Source: JAUQQI01 sp042408785
GTDB lineage: Bacteria; Chloroflexota; Dehalococcoidia; JAUQQI01
Assembly (NCBI GenBank): GCA_042408785.1
Contig: JBHOQU010000052.1
Coordinates: forward strand, 1-58,255
Direction of reading: 5' to 3'
DNA length: 58,255 bases
This document shows, in pieces, positions 7,786-15,459 of this stretch (position 1 is its first letter; each line of letters begins with the position of its first letter). The notes beneath the pieces are model-generated. The model saw only the letters and a program-made list of their open reading frames with translations. It had not been told where the DNA came from and ran no database searches. The translations under genes were made by a program, and so were the position numbers.

Positions 7786-8569
7786 CATCCTCACCCTCTT
7801 TCCGGGGATGTTCCGGGGCCCCTTCGAGGAGAGCATTATCAAGCGGGCCGTCGAGCGCCGGCTGGTGGAGATAAACCTTTACAACTTTCGGGAGTGGGCC
7901 ACCGACCGGCACAAGACGGTGGACGACTACCCGTACGGGGGCGGGGCTGGGATGGTCTTAAAGCCCGAACCTATCTTCCGGGCGGTGGAGGCCATCACCG
8001 GTCTGAGTTTCCGGCCGACCCCCGAGGTGCCCCAGCCGAAGCGGCTGGTCCCGCCCGACACGGCCATCATCCTGATGAGCCCGCAGGGGCGGGTGTTTAA
8101 CCAGGAGATTGCCCGGGAGCTTGCCCGCCTTCGCCGGCTGATTTTAATTTGCGGCCATTATGAGGGTTTTGACGACCGGGTGCGGCATCTGGTCACCGAT
8201 GAGCTTTCCATCGGGGACTACGTGCTTACCGGCGGCGAACTTCCGGCGATGGTCATCGTGGATGCGGTGGTGCGGCTGGTGCCGGGGGTGCTGGGGGCGG
8301 AGGAGGCGCCCCTGGAGGAATCCTTCAGCGACGGGCTCCTCGAGTACCCGCAGTACACCCGGCCGGCCGATTTCCGGGGCTGGAAGGTGCCGGAGGTCCT
8401 GCTTTCGGGCCACCACGGGCGGATCCGGCAGTGGCGGCGGGAACAGGCCCTGCTTCGCACCTTCTTTCGCCGGCCGGACCTGCTGGAAAAGGCGAAGCTG
8501 ACCGCGGAAGAGCGCCGGCTTATCGAATTCTGGCGGGATAACCCGCCGGAATCCCCGTTTGACCCCTAA
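7775..8569 (+). CDS. trmD: tRNA (guanine-N1-)-methyltransferase TrmD
   Basis: 264 aa SPOUT-knot methyltransferase that makes m1G37 in tRNA using S-adenosylmethionine. MRIDILTLFPGMF at the start, DDYPYGGGAGMVLKPEP, GHYEGFDDRV and SIGDYVLTGGELPAM (the knot) match the family closely, and the length is normal. It begins inside the end of mogA. Its usual operon partner rplS lies just downstream but on the opposite strand. Confidence 0.97.
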   Translation: MRIDILTLFPGMFRGPFEESIIKRAVERRLVEINLYNFREWATDRHKTVDDYPYGGGAGMVLKPEPIFRAVEAITGLSFRPTPEVPQPKRLVPPDTAIILMSPQGRVFNQEIARELARLRRLILICGHYEGFDDRVRHLVTDELSIGDYVLTGGELPAMVIVDAVVRLVPGVLGAEEAPLEESFSDGLLEYPQYTRPADFRGWKVPEVLLSGHHGRIRQWRREQALLRTFFRRPDLLEKAKLTAEERRLIEFWRDNPPESPFDP

Positions 8570-8634
8570 CCTTCCGGCTCCTGCGGGGCTTCGGCCTCGA
8601 CGGGCCCCAGCTCGAAAGCCATCGCCCGGCCGGT

Positions 8635-8976
8635 CTAGCCGGTCCGCTCCTTTACTTTGGCGGCACGGCCGATCCGCTCCCGTAGGTAGTAAAGCCTGGC
8701 CCGGCGAACCCGACCCCGACGGAGGACCTCCACCTTCTCGATTCGGGGTGAGTAGAGGGGGAAGGTGCGCTCGACGCCCACCCCGTGGCTTACGCGGCGG
8801 ACGGTGAAGGTGGCGCTGGGCCCGCCCCGGCGAATTCGAAGGACCGTACCCTCGAAGACCTGGGTGCGCTCCCGGCCCCCCTCGGTTATCCGGAAGTGAA
8901 CCCGGATGGTGTCTCCGGGACCGAATTCGGGGATATTGGGGTTGGGCTGAACGGGAACTAGGGATTCAACGTTCAT
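8635..8976 (-). CDS. rplS: 50S ribosomal protein L19
   Basis: 113 aa, normal for L19. PNIPEFGPGDTIRVHFRI, RTQVFEGTVLRIRRGG and GVGVERTFPLYSPRIEKVEV are characteristic. An ATG at 8976 follows GAGGAAA. The gene faces trmD tail to tail with a 65-bp gap, whereas rimM-trmD-rplS usually runs in one direction. The C terminus RLYYLRERIGRAAKVKER is typical. Confidence 0.97.
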   Translation of the reverse strand: MNVESLVPVQPNPNIPEFGPGDTIRVHFRITEGGRERTQVFEGTVLRIRRGGPSATFTVRRVSHGVGVERTFPLYSPRIEKVEVLRRGRVRRARLYYLRERIGRAAKVKERTG

Positions 8977-8996
8977 CGTCGGTTTCCTCGTCTGAG

Positions 8997-9005
8997 ATTA
9001 TAACA
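8997..9005 (-). promoter_or_regulatory. Extended -10 promoter of rplS
   Basis: The minus strand reads TGTTATAAT from 9005 to 8997, a consensus -10 box with the TGn extension, about 20 nt before the L19 start codon. No -35 match is seen, as expected for extended -10 promoters. Confidence 0.6.
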
Positions 9006-9037
9006 GGGGCCGAGCCGGGACCGCCAGACGCCAAGGC

Positions 9038-10018
9038 TTACCCGACAAGTATCTCCAGCCGGTCGTCCACCCGCCGGACCGGCGTGCCGAGCTTGAAGCA
9101 GAGGGTGGACATGCGGCTTAAGATGGCTTCCCGGTAAAGGCTCGGGGCCAGCCGGGCCTGGAAGTCGGCGATAATCGTCGGCGTAAGGACGACCTTTTTG
9201 ATCCTGGGGCCGCCGAGCTGCACCTCAAAAATAAATGACCAGTCGTTTCGTTCCACCTCATCGACGGCGTAATCGTCGACGAAATCGCCGCAGCTGTAAA
9301 AGACCGGCCGGCCGTCCATTACCTCAACGCCCCGGAAGATGTGGGCGCTGTGGCCGTGGATGATGTCGGCCCCGGCCTCGATGAGCTTGCGGGCCGCCGG
9401 TCGGTGCTCGGCCGGCGGGTCGTAGCCCCAGTTGGGGCCCCAGTGCAGGGAGACGATTACCAGGTCGGAGCGGGCCTTGGCCGCCGCCACCAGTTCTAAG
9501 AGAGCCGCAAACCTGGGGTCGTCTGGCCGGATGGGCACGTAGAAGATGCCGGGGTGCGCTTCGGTCGCCTCCCAGTCGGGCTGGTTGTCGGTGGCGGCGA
9601 TGAAGGCCACGCTCAGGCCGGCCACCTCCAGCTCGGCGGCCTTTCGGGCCTCGGGCAGGTTTCGGCCGGCGCCGGCCCGGACGATTCCGGCCCGGTCCAG
9701 GTTAGCGGCGGTCTCCAGGAGACCCACGTCCCCGTAGTCCATGACGTGATTGTTGGCCAGGCAAGCGGCCCGTACCCCCGCCACCCGCAGGACCTCCACG
9801 TTTTTGGCGTCGGTCCGGAAGCAGAACCGCTTGCCGGGCACCGGCTCGCCCCAGTCGGTAATGGCGCACTCCAGGTTAATAAAAACGGCGGCCGCCCGTC
9901 GGAGAAGCCGGAGGGTATCCCCCCAAACATACTCGGGCGGCCGCCCCTTTAGCTCTTGATTCACGAGGCGGCCCAGCATCACATCCCCGAGGAAGATCAG
10001 GCTAACCGCCTCCGCCAC
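9038..10018 (-). CDS. CapA-family metallophosphatase-like protein (poly-gamma-glutamate capsule type)
   Basis: 326 aa. LGDVMLGRLVNQ, FINLECAITDWG, CLANNHVMDYGDVGL and HGHSAHIFRGVEV are the metal-site motifs of the CapA branch of calcineurin-like phosphoesterases. The start is GTG at 10018; no signal peptide is evident, so it may be cytoplasmic, unlike Bacillus CapA. True poly-gamma-glutamate genes (capB/capC) are not nearby, so the substrate is unknown. It follows the phosphoesterase-like gene at 10053 by 34 bp on the same strand and is probably co-transcribed. Confidence 0.85.
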   Translation of the reverse strand: MAEAVSLIFLGDVMLGRLVNQELKGRPPEYVWGDTLRLLRRAAAVFINLECAITDWGEPVPGKRFCFRTDAKNVEVLRVAGVRAACLANNHVMDYGDVGLLETAANLDRAGIVRAGAGRNLPEARKAAELEVAGLSVAFIAATDNQPDWEATEAHPGIFYVPIRPDDPRFAALLELVAAAKARSDLVIVSLHWGPNWGYDPPAEHRPAARKLIEAGADIIHGHSAHIFRGVEVMDGRPVFYSCGDFVDDYAVDEVERNDWSFIFEVQLGGPRIKKVVLTPTIIADFQARLAPSLYREAILSRMSTLCFKLGTPVRRVDDRLEILVG

Positions 10019-10052
10019 GGCCCGCCCACTGCCTGCCGACCGGAGGGCCGGG

Positions 10053-10808
10053 TTACCTGCCGGCCCAGACGGCCTTTACGGTCTCCGCCCGGAGGTCCAC
10101 CACCGCGTAGCTCCCCTCGGCCAGCCGGCCCGGGGTGACCACCAGGGTTCGGCCGAGGCGCCGGTCTTCGATGCGGCCGTCGGGGCTCGTTACAAAGGCG
10201 AAGTCCGGCTGGAACTCCTTAATGAGGTGGTCGATGACCCGGTGCATCGCCTCGTGGGGAAGGCCGGCCTCGTGAAAGAGGAGGATCCGGCGCCGGTCGA
10301 AGCGCCGCAGGAAATTGAGGCCGAATTCTGCCTCCCAGGCTGGGTGCTCGATGACGAAGTAATCCTCGTGGTTTTCCCGCTCGACGATGCGCCCGCCGAA
10401 GCCGGCCACCACCCAGTCCGTGGTAAAGAAGGCCGGGGCCAGGTGCACCCCCTGAATCTGCCCGGCCACCACCTCGTGGTTGACGGCCGACTGCCAGTAG
10501 AGGCGGGCCGGCGCGTCATACCAGCCCGGAATGTGGTAGCAGGGGATCCGCAACTCGGCTAAGGTGTCGAAAAAGAGCTCTAAAAACCGGATGTCTTGCT
10601 TTTCCTGCTCCTGAACCACCGGGTCGGGATAGGTGGGCTGGGTCCCACTCTCCTGAATCTCCCGCCAGCGGCCGAATCTGGCACCCCCACCCAGGATACT
10701 GCCGAGGCAGAAGATGGCTTCGACCCCCTCGCCGGCTACGATTTCCCGCAGGGATTTAACCGCGTTTTCGCTACCGCGGATTTCGGCGATGACCAACGTT
10801 TTCACCAT
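10053..10808 (-). CDS. Metallophosphoesterase-like protein with degenerate metal motifs
   Basis: 251 aa. The order of elements follows calcineurin-like phosphoesterases, but the ligand motifs are altered. The opening block reads IAEIRGSENAVKSL where DxHG is expected, the second reads FCLGSILGG instead of GDxxD, and the third reads IPGWYDAP instead of GNHD. Later, LLFHEAGLPHEAMHR may match the histidine block. The protein may bind ligands without hydrolysis or be a divergent enzyme. It is translated from ATG 10808 behind AGGAGGAG. The fold assignment is moderate and the function unknown. Confidence 0.55.
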   Translation of the reverse strand: MVKTLVIAEIRGSENAVKSLREIVAGEGVEAIFCLGSILGGGARFGRWREIQESGTQPTYPDPVVQEQEKQDIRFLELFFDTLAELRIPCYHIPGWYDAPARLYWQSAVNHEVVAGQIQGVHLAPAFFTTDWVVAGFGGRIVERENHEDYFVIEHPAWEAEFGLNFLRRFDRRRILLFHEAGLPHEAMHRVIDHLIKEFQPDFAFVTSPDGRIEDRRLGRTLVVTPGRLAEGSYAVVDLRAETVKAVWAGR

Positions 10809-10812
10809 TCTC

Positions 10813-10826
10813 CTCCTGCTCAGGAG
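10813..10826 (-). promoter_or_regulatory. Small hairpin covering the ribosome binding site of the 10808 gene
   Basis: CTCCTG and CAGGAG flank two bases just upstream of the start codon. In the transcript this folds as CTCCT-GAGC-AGGAG, and its 3' arm is part of the AGGAGGAG ribosome site. It could reduce translation initiation; it may also be chance. Confidence 0.3.
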
Positions 10827-10887
10827 TTCACGGTCATTTTAGGGTATTCTTTGCGGCCGGGCAGCCTGCCCGGTGCTAAAGGATGCT

Positions 10888-11106
10888 TCAGCCGACTTCC
10901 CCCTCAAAACCAACCTCCACCCGGCCGTCGGGGTGCAAGAACACGGGGACGGTGTCCTGGCCGGAGAGGCGGAAGACGTCGTCCCACCACTCAGGATTAT
11001 CGTCGACGATGCGCTCTTCGAAGTCGACGGCCCGTTCCCGCAGGGCATTGCGGGCCCGCTCGCAGGTGGGGCAGGTGGCCAGCGAATACATGATCAGTTT
11101 TCCCAT
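10888..11106 (-). CDS. Glutaredoxin-like small thiol protein
   Basis: 72 aa. The sequence starts KLIMYSLATCPTCERARNAL with a CPTC redox motif, followed by the TVPVFLHPDG cis-proline strand typical of glutaredoxins. At 72 aa it is shorter than classical glutaredoxin and close to NrdH/glutaredoxin-like proteins. The stop lies 80 bp before the next minus-strand gene, so co-transcription is possible. It is divergent from the ABC-F420 operon. The electron donor is unknown. Confidence 0.8.
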   Translation of the reverse strand: MGKLIMYSLATCPTCERARNALRERAVDFEERIVDDNPEWWDDVFRLSGQDTVPVFLHPDGRVEVGFEGEVG

Positions 11107-11195
11107 GGTAGCCCCCGTGTAGCTGGGCAGGATGCTGGGCTGAGGCTCAGGCCTGAAGCGGCCGGCCCGGTCACAATTTTAAAGCAGGGGGCGCC

Positions 11196-11213
11196 GCCCG
11201 GACAAAGCCGGGC
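11196..11213. promoter_or_regulatory. Inverted repeat upstream of the ABC-F420 operon
   Basis: GCCCGG and CCGGGC flank six bases (ACAAAG) about 25 bp before the -10 box at 11238, in the gap between divergent transcripts. The position would suit an operator. No known motif is recognised, and high GC makes chance repeats likely. Confidence 0.25.
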
Positions 11214-11237
11214 ACCCGACTACCCCCGACGGCCGGC

Positions 11238-11243
11238 TATAAT
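11238..11243 (+). promoter_or_regulatory. Consensus -10 box placed for a leaderless ABC-F420 operon transcript
   Basis: A perfect TATAAT ends 7 nt before the GTG start at 11251. The expected transcription start coincides with the start codon, and there is no purine-rich ribosome site between them. No -35 box is apparent. Confidence 0.55.
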
Positions 11244-11250
11244 CTTTAGC

Positions 11251-12012
11251 GTGACCGGGCCCCTGTTAGAGGTTCGCAACCTGAGCAAAGGGTTCGAGTC
11301 GGCCGCCGGCTACCTGCCGGTGCTGCGGGAGTTGAGCTTTCAGGTCGGGGCCGGGGAGTTTGTGGCCGTAGTTGGACCGAGCGGCTGCGGCAAGACCACC
11401 CTGCTGCGAGTCATCGGCGGCCTGCTCCCGCCGTCGGCCGGTAAGGTGGCCATTGCCGGCCAGGAGCCCGAGCTGGCCCGCCGGCAGAAACAGGTCGGCT
11501 TCGTCTTCCAGACGCCGGCCCTTCTGCCCTGGCGGACGGTGCTGGACAACATCCGGCTGGCCCTGGAGGTCAACCGGGTTTCCCGTCCGGCCCTCGCCCC
11601 GGAGGAGCTGTTGCGGCTTACGGGTCTGGCCGAGTTTGCCCACTACTATCCCCACCAGCTCTCCGGGGGCATGGCCCAACGGGTGGCGCTGGCCCGGGCC
11701 CTGGTCTTCAACCCGCAACTGTTACTGATGGACGAGCCCTTCAGCGCCCTCGATGAGCTTACCCGTTCGGCCATGAGGTACGAGCTGCTTCGGGTCTGGG
11801 AACAGACCCGAAAGACGGTGGTTTTCGTCACCCACTCCATCCCGGAGGCGGTGATTCTGGCCGACCGGGTTCTGGTGCTCTCGCACCGGCCGGCCCGGCT
11901 GGCCGGGGAGCTTAAGGTGGACCTTCCCCGACCCCGCCACGAGGATATGGAGGATTCGGCCCCCTTTCGGGAGGCAGTCCGATGGCTCAAGTCGAGGCTG
12001 CGGGCGGCCTAG
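11251..12012 (+). CDS. NitT/TauT-type ABC transporter ATP-binding protein (SsuB/ThiZ/RibZ-like)
   Basis: 253 aa. Walker A GPSGCGKTT at about residue 45, Q-loop VFQTPALLPWRTV, signature LSGGMAQR, Walker B LLMDEPFSALDELTR and H-loop VTHSIPEAV. The LLPWRTVLDN and DELTR wording places it in the nitrate/taurine/HMP importer group. An open frame extends far upstream but lacks homology; GTG 11251 begins TGPLLEVRNLSKGF, the normal N terminus. It overlaps the permease gene by 31 nt. Its ligand is discussed with the binding protein at 12823. Confidence 0.9.
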   Translation: MTGPLLEVRNLSKGFESAAGYLPVLRELSFQVGAGEFVAVVGPSGCGKTTLLRVIGGLLPPSAGKVAIAGQEPELARRQKQVGFVFQTPALLPWRTVLDNIRLALEVNRVSRPALAPEELLRLTGLAEFAHYYPHQLSGGMAQRVALARALVFNPQLLLMDEPFSALDELTRSAMRYELLRVWEQTRKTVVFVTHSIPEAVILADRVLVLSHRPARLAGELKVDLPRPRHEDMEDSAPFREAVRWLKSRLRAA

Positions 12013-12830
12013 CCCCTAAGGGCCGGACGGGGGTGGGCGGAGTGCTGGCCGAGGTCGGACCCCCGGTCGCCGCCTTCCTGCTGCTGGCCGCCCTCTGGGA
12101 GGGCTGGGTCCGGCTCCGGGGAATTCCCCCATACCTGCTGCCGGCCCCTTCGGCGGTGGCCGCCCGGCTGCTGGCCGAGGGCCCCACCCTCCTGGCCGAA
12201 GGGGTTTACACCCTGCTGGAGGCCCTTTTAGGCTTCGGCCTGGGCAGCGCCTTGGCCGTCGGGGCGGCGGTGGCCATGGCCCAGTGGCGGCTGCTGGAGC
12301 GGAGCCTTTACCCCCTGGCCATCCTGGTAAAAGTTACCCCCGTGGTTACGGTGGCCCCCCTCTTCATCATCTGGTTCGGCTTCGGGCTTCTGCCCAAGGT
12401 GCTCATCGCCGCCCTGATAACCTTCTTCCCCGTCTTGGTAAACGCCGTTACCGGCTTCCGGGCCGTCGACCCGGCCGCCCTGGAGTTTCTGCAGTCCATC
12501 GGCGCCTCCAAGTGGGAAATCTTCGTAAAGCTGCGGTTTCCCGGCAGCCTGCCCTACCTTTTTGCGGCCTTCAGGGTCTCGGTGGTGCTGGGCTTAATCG
12601 GGGCGGTGGTGGCCGAGTGGCTCGGGGCCGACCGGGGCCTGGGCCGGGCCGTCCTTTTGGCCAACCAGAACCTGGACATGGCCGGGCTCTTTGCCGGGGT
12701 GTTTCTGCTGGCCCTGGGCGGGGTGGGTCTTACCGGCCTGATTCGCCTCTGGGAAAAGCAGGTCCTTTTCTGGCACGAAAGCCGGCTCGACACCGAAGAG
12801 CTTGCCGAAAGGGGGACAGCCGATGGTTAA
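11982..12830 (+). CDS. NitT/TauT-type ABC transporter permease (SsuC/ThiX/RibX-like)
   Basis: 282 aa with about six membrane segments. The cytoplasmic coupling loop EFLQSIGASKWEIFVKLRFPGSLPYLFAAFRV is the hallmark EAA loop of this family. LPAPSAVAARLL near the N terminus is also typical. It starts inside the ATPase gene and overlaps the lipoprotein gene by 8 nt, so the three transporter parts are made together. The C terminus is soluble and charged. Confidence 0.92.
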   Translation: MAQVEAAGGLAPKGRTGVGGVLAEVGPPVAAFLLLAALWEGWVRLRGIPPYLLPAPSAVAARLLAEGPTLLAEGVYTLLEALLGFGLGSALAVGAAVAMAQWRLLERSLYPLAILVKVTPVVTVAPLFIIWFGFGLLPKVLIAALITFFPVLVNAVTGFRAVDPAALEFLQSIGASKWEIFVKLRFPGSLPYLFAAFRVSVVLGLIGAVVAEWLGADRGLGRAVLLANQNLDMAGLFAGVFLLALGGVGLTGLIRLWEKQVLFWHESRLDTEELAERGTADG

Positions 12831-13866
12831 GCGGCTTGCGGTTTTTCTGCTTGCCCTAAGCCTGGTCCTGGGGGGCTGCGGGCCTGGGACCGCGGGGATG
12901 GTGCCGGCCCCGGCTTCGCCCCAAAGGCCGCCTAAAAAGGCGGTCTTTATGGCCGGTTACAAGCCCCAGGCCAACCTGCCATTTGTGGGGGTGTATGTGG
13001 CGCAGGAGAAGGGGTTTTTTAAGGAGCAGAACCTTTCGGTGGAGATTTTGCATTCGGCCGGGCAGGGGGAGCACCTAAAGCTGCTCTTGGCCGGGCACAT
13101 CCAATTTACGACGGCCAACGCCGAGTCGGTCTTAAAGCAGATTGCGGACGCCGATGCGCCTATAACGGCCGTGGCGTTAATCGGCCAGAAGAGCGAGCAG
13201 GCCTATGCGGTGCTGGCCGATTCGGGGATAAACAGTCCGAAGGATTGGGAGGGTCGAACGGTCGGCTACAAGGTATACCCTTCGCCTGAGTACCTGGCGA
13301 TTTTGAAGGCGGCCGGGGTTGACCGGTCGAAGGTGCGGGAGGTGGCGGTGGGTTTTGACCCCCGGGTTTTGCTGGAGCGGAAGGTGGACGTTTACCCCCT
13401 GTTTATATCCAACGAGCCGTATCTGTTGCGCAAGCTTGGGGCGGAAATCAGGCTCTTTGATGCGGCCCAGTACGGGGTGCCGACCCTGGGCCTTACTTAC
13501 ATTGTGAAAAGGGACCTGATTGACGAGGACCCCGACCTTATCGAGCGGTTTTTAAAGGCGGCCTTGCGGGGCCTTTATTACGCCTTTGAGCATGAGGCCG
13601 AGGCGGTGGACATCATCATGAAGTATGCGCCGCGGGAGGACCGGGACCACATGGCGTATATGTTTGCGACGGAGCGGGGGCGGGCCCTTACGGAGCTTAC
13701 CCGGAGCCGGGGGCTTGGGTTCATGACGGCGGAGCAGTGGCGGGCCCTACATGATATGCTGGTGGAATTTAAGGGGATCTCCAGGCCCATCGACGTTGAG
13801 CGGGCCTTTACCGACCGGTTCTTGAAGAAAATCTACGACGCCCAGGGCGGACTGATATGGCCGTAA
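12823..13866 (+). CDS. NMT1/THI5-like ABC substrate-binding lipoprotein (RibY/ThiY-like)
   Basis: 347 aa. The signal peptide ends in a lipobox (LGGC, about residue 21). The mature part has GYKPQANLPFVGVYVAQEKGFF, an ILHSAGQGEHLKLLLAG phosphate-loop-like region and TTANAESVLKQI, which fit the NMT1/THI5 fold used by importers of HMP-type thiamine precursors and of riboflavin (RibY of Chloroflexi). No TPP riboswitch or thiamine gene is nearby; instead its stop overlaps cofD by 10 nt. A flavin-like ligand such as Fo is therefore plausible (inference). By eye this gene is less GC-rich than its neighbours. ATG 12823 has GGGGG at 12811-12815. Confidence 0.85.
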   Translation: MVKRLAVFLLALSLVLGGCGPGTAGMVPAPASPQRPPKKAVFMAGYKPQANLPFVGVYVAQEKGFFKEQNLSVEILHSAGQGEHLKLLLAGHIQFTTANAESVLKQIADADAPITAVALIGQKSEQAYAVLADSGINSPKDWEGRTVGYKVYPSPEYLAILKAAGVDRSKVREVAVGFDPRVLLERKVDVYPLFISNEPYLLRKLGAEIRLFDAAQYGVPTLGLTYIVKRDLIDEDPDLIERFLKAALRGLYYAFEHEAEAVDIIMKYAPREDRDHMAYMFATERGRALTELTRSRGLGFMTAEQWRALHDMLVEFKGISRPIDVERAFTDRFLKKIYDAQGGLIWP

Positions 13867-14801
13867 AGGTCACCGTTCTGGCCGGGGGTGTGGGGGCGGC
13901 CAGGTTTTTAGCCGGCCTGGTCCGGGTGGTTGACCCGGCCGAAGTGGCCGTCGTGGGAAATGTGGGCGACGACGTGGAGTTTTACGGCCTCTACATCTGC
14001 CCGGACCTGGACACGGTCCTTTACACCCTGGCCGGGGTGGTCCACCCGCAGCAGGGGTGGGGGCGGGCCGGGGACACCTTTCGGGTCCAGGCCGAGCTTG
14101 GCCGCTTCGGCCTGCCGGTCTGGTTCCGGCTTGGGGACCTCGACCTGGCCACCCACATCTTCCGCAGCTACCGGCTGCGGCAGGGGGCGACCCTGGCCGA
14201 GGTGACGGCGGAAATCGCCCGGGCCTTCGGGTTGGGGGTTCGGCTGATGCCGGTAAGCAACGACCCGGTCCGGACCCGGGTTCGGACTTCGGGAGGCTGG
14301 CTCGACTTTCAGGAGTATTTCGTGCGGCTGGGCACGGGGCCGGAGGTGCTGGAGGTGCGGTTTGAGGGGGCGGAGGCGGCCCGGCCGGCCCCTGGGGTGG
14401 TGGAGGCCATCGGCGACTCTGAGGTGGTGATTTTGGCGCCCAGCAACCCCATCATCAGCCTGGGGCCGATCCTGGCGGTGGCTGGGCTCCGGGAGGCCCT
14501 GCGGTCGACCCGGGCGGTGGTGGCCGGGATAAGCCCCATTGTGGGCGGCCGGGCCATTAAGGGTCCGGCCGACCGGATGCTTAGAAGCCTGGGGCTGGAG
14601 GCTTCGGCGGCCGGGGTTGCCCGCCTATATGCTGATTTCCTGGACGTGTGGGTTATCGACCGGGCCGATGCCGACCTGGCGGCCGAAATCGAAAAGCTGG
14701 GGGTCCGGCCGGTGGTGGCCGACACCATCATGGCCGACCCGGAGCGGGCCGCCGGGCTGGCCCGGATGCTGCTGGGGGAGGTGTGCCGCTGGCCAGCATA
14801 A
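13857..14801 (+). CDS. cofD: 2-phospho-L-lactate transferase CofD (F420 biosynthesis)
   Basis: 314 aa. VTVLAGGVGAARFLAGL at the start, GNVGDDVEFYGLYICPDLDT, and MPVSNDPVRTRV are diagnostic CofD segments; LAPSNPIISLGPIL is the nucleotide-binding part. The enzyme joins the phospholactyl (or enolpyruvyl) unit to Fo, producing F420-0 (or its dehydro form). It is translationally coupled to the ABC lipoprotein upstream and to cofC downstream (19-nt overlap). Confidence 0.96.
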   Translation: MAVKVTVLAGGVGAARFLAGLVRVVDPAEVAVVGNVGDDVEFYGLYICPDLDTVLYTLAGVVHPQQGWGRAGDTFRVQAELGRFGLPVWFRLGDLDLATHIFRSYRLRQGATLAEVTAEIARAFGLGVRLMPVSNDPVRTRVRTSGGWLDFQEYFVRLGTGPEVLEVRFEGAEAARPAPGVVEAIGDSEVVILAPSNPIISLGPILAVAGLREALRSTRAVVAGISPIVGGRAIKGPADRMLRSLGLEASAAGVARLYADFLDVWVIDRADADLAAEIEKLGVRPVVADTIMADPERAAGLARMLLGEVCRWPA

Positions 14802-15424
14802 TCGTGCCGGTGAAGGACTTCGGGCGGGCCAAGCAGCGGCTCGCCGAGGCCCTTCCGCCCGAGGCCCGGCGGGGCCTGGTGGAGGCGATGTTTCGGGATG
14901 TGATGGGGGCCCTCTGCGGGGCGGACCTCATCGGCCAGACGGTGGTGGTTACAGTGGAGCCGACGATTGGAAAGCTCGCCCGGCAACTGGGGGCCAGGGT
15001 TTTGCGGGAGCCCGAAGGCTCCGGGGTGAATGAAATCCTGGACCGGGCGGTGGCCGACCTGGGCCTGCCCGAGCACGAGGCGGTGCTCATCCTGGCCGCC
15101 GACCTTCCCCTGGTTACCCCTGAGGAGGTGGCGGCCCTGCTGGCGGCCGTGCCCGGGGAGGCGGGGGTCGTCATCGGCCGCAACCTTGAGGGGGAGGGAA
15201 CCAACGCCCTCCTGCGCCGGCCGCCCCTGGCCATTCCGGCCGCCTTCGGTCCGGGCAGTTTCGGCCGCTACCTGGCGGCGGCGATGGCCCGGAACTTGCC
15301 CGTCAGGGTGCTAGACCTCCCAGGCGTTGCCCTGGACATCGACACGCCCCAGGACCTGGAACGGCTCAAGGCTGCCGGCCGGGAATGTCACACCCTGCGG
15401 TATATTCAGGAGCAGGGCCTTTAA
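14783..15424 (+). CDS. cofC: Phospholactate/PEP guanylyltransferase CofC (F420 biosynthesis)
   Basis: 213 aa. VPVKDFGRAKQRLAEAL near the N terminus, VLILAADLPLVTPEEV, IGRNLEGEGTNALLRRPP and ALDIDTPQDLERL match CofC/FbiD nucleotidyltransferases. It activates 2-phospholactate or PEP with GTP to give the donor used by CofD. GTG 14783 is chosen because GGGGGAG ends just before it and a family-typical N terminus results. Confidence 0.94.
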   Translation: MPLASIIVPVKDFGRAKQRLAEALPPEARRGLVEAMFRDVMGALCGADLIGQTVVVTVEPTIGKLARQLGARVLREPEGSGVNEILDRAVADLGLPEHEAVLILAADLPLVTPEEVAALLAAVPGEAGVVIGRNLEGEGTNALLRRPPLAIPAAFGPGSFGRYLAAAMARNLPVRVLDLPGVALDIDTPQDLERLKAAGRECHTLRYIQEQGL

Positions 15425-15459
15425 AGTCGCTCCCATGACCTGACCTGGAGGTAGCTGAC

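Noticed and set aside
6202..7842. 546-codon minus-strand open frame opposite the rhodanese-MBL, mogA and trmD genes
   Set aside because: It is antisense to three well-recognised genes, is rich in Gly/Pro/Arg/His and has no recognisable domain; long antisense frames are common at high GC.
11107..11250. Possible TPP or FMN riboswitch before the ABC-F420 operon
   Set aside because: Neither TPP (CUGAGA with ACCYGA) nor FMN conserved blocks are present, and the -10 box leaves no room for a leader.
12900..13800. Possible horizontal acquisition of the ABC lipoprotein gene from its lower GC
   Set aside because: The difference is only a visual impression and the gene overlaps both neighbours; composition would have to be computed.
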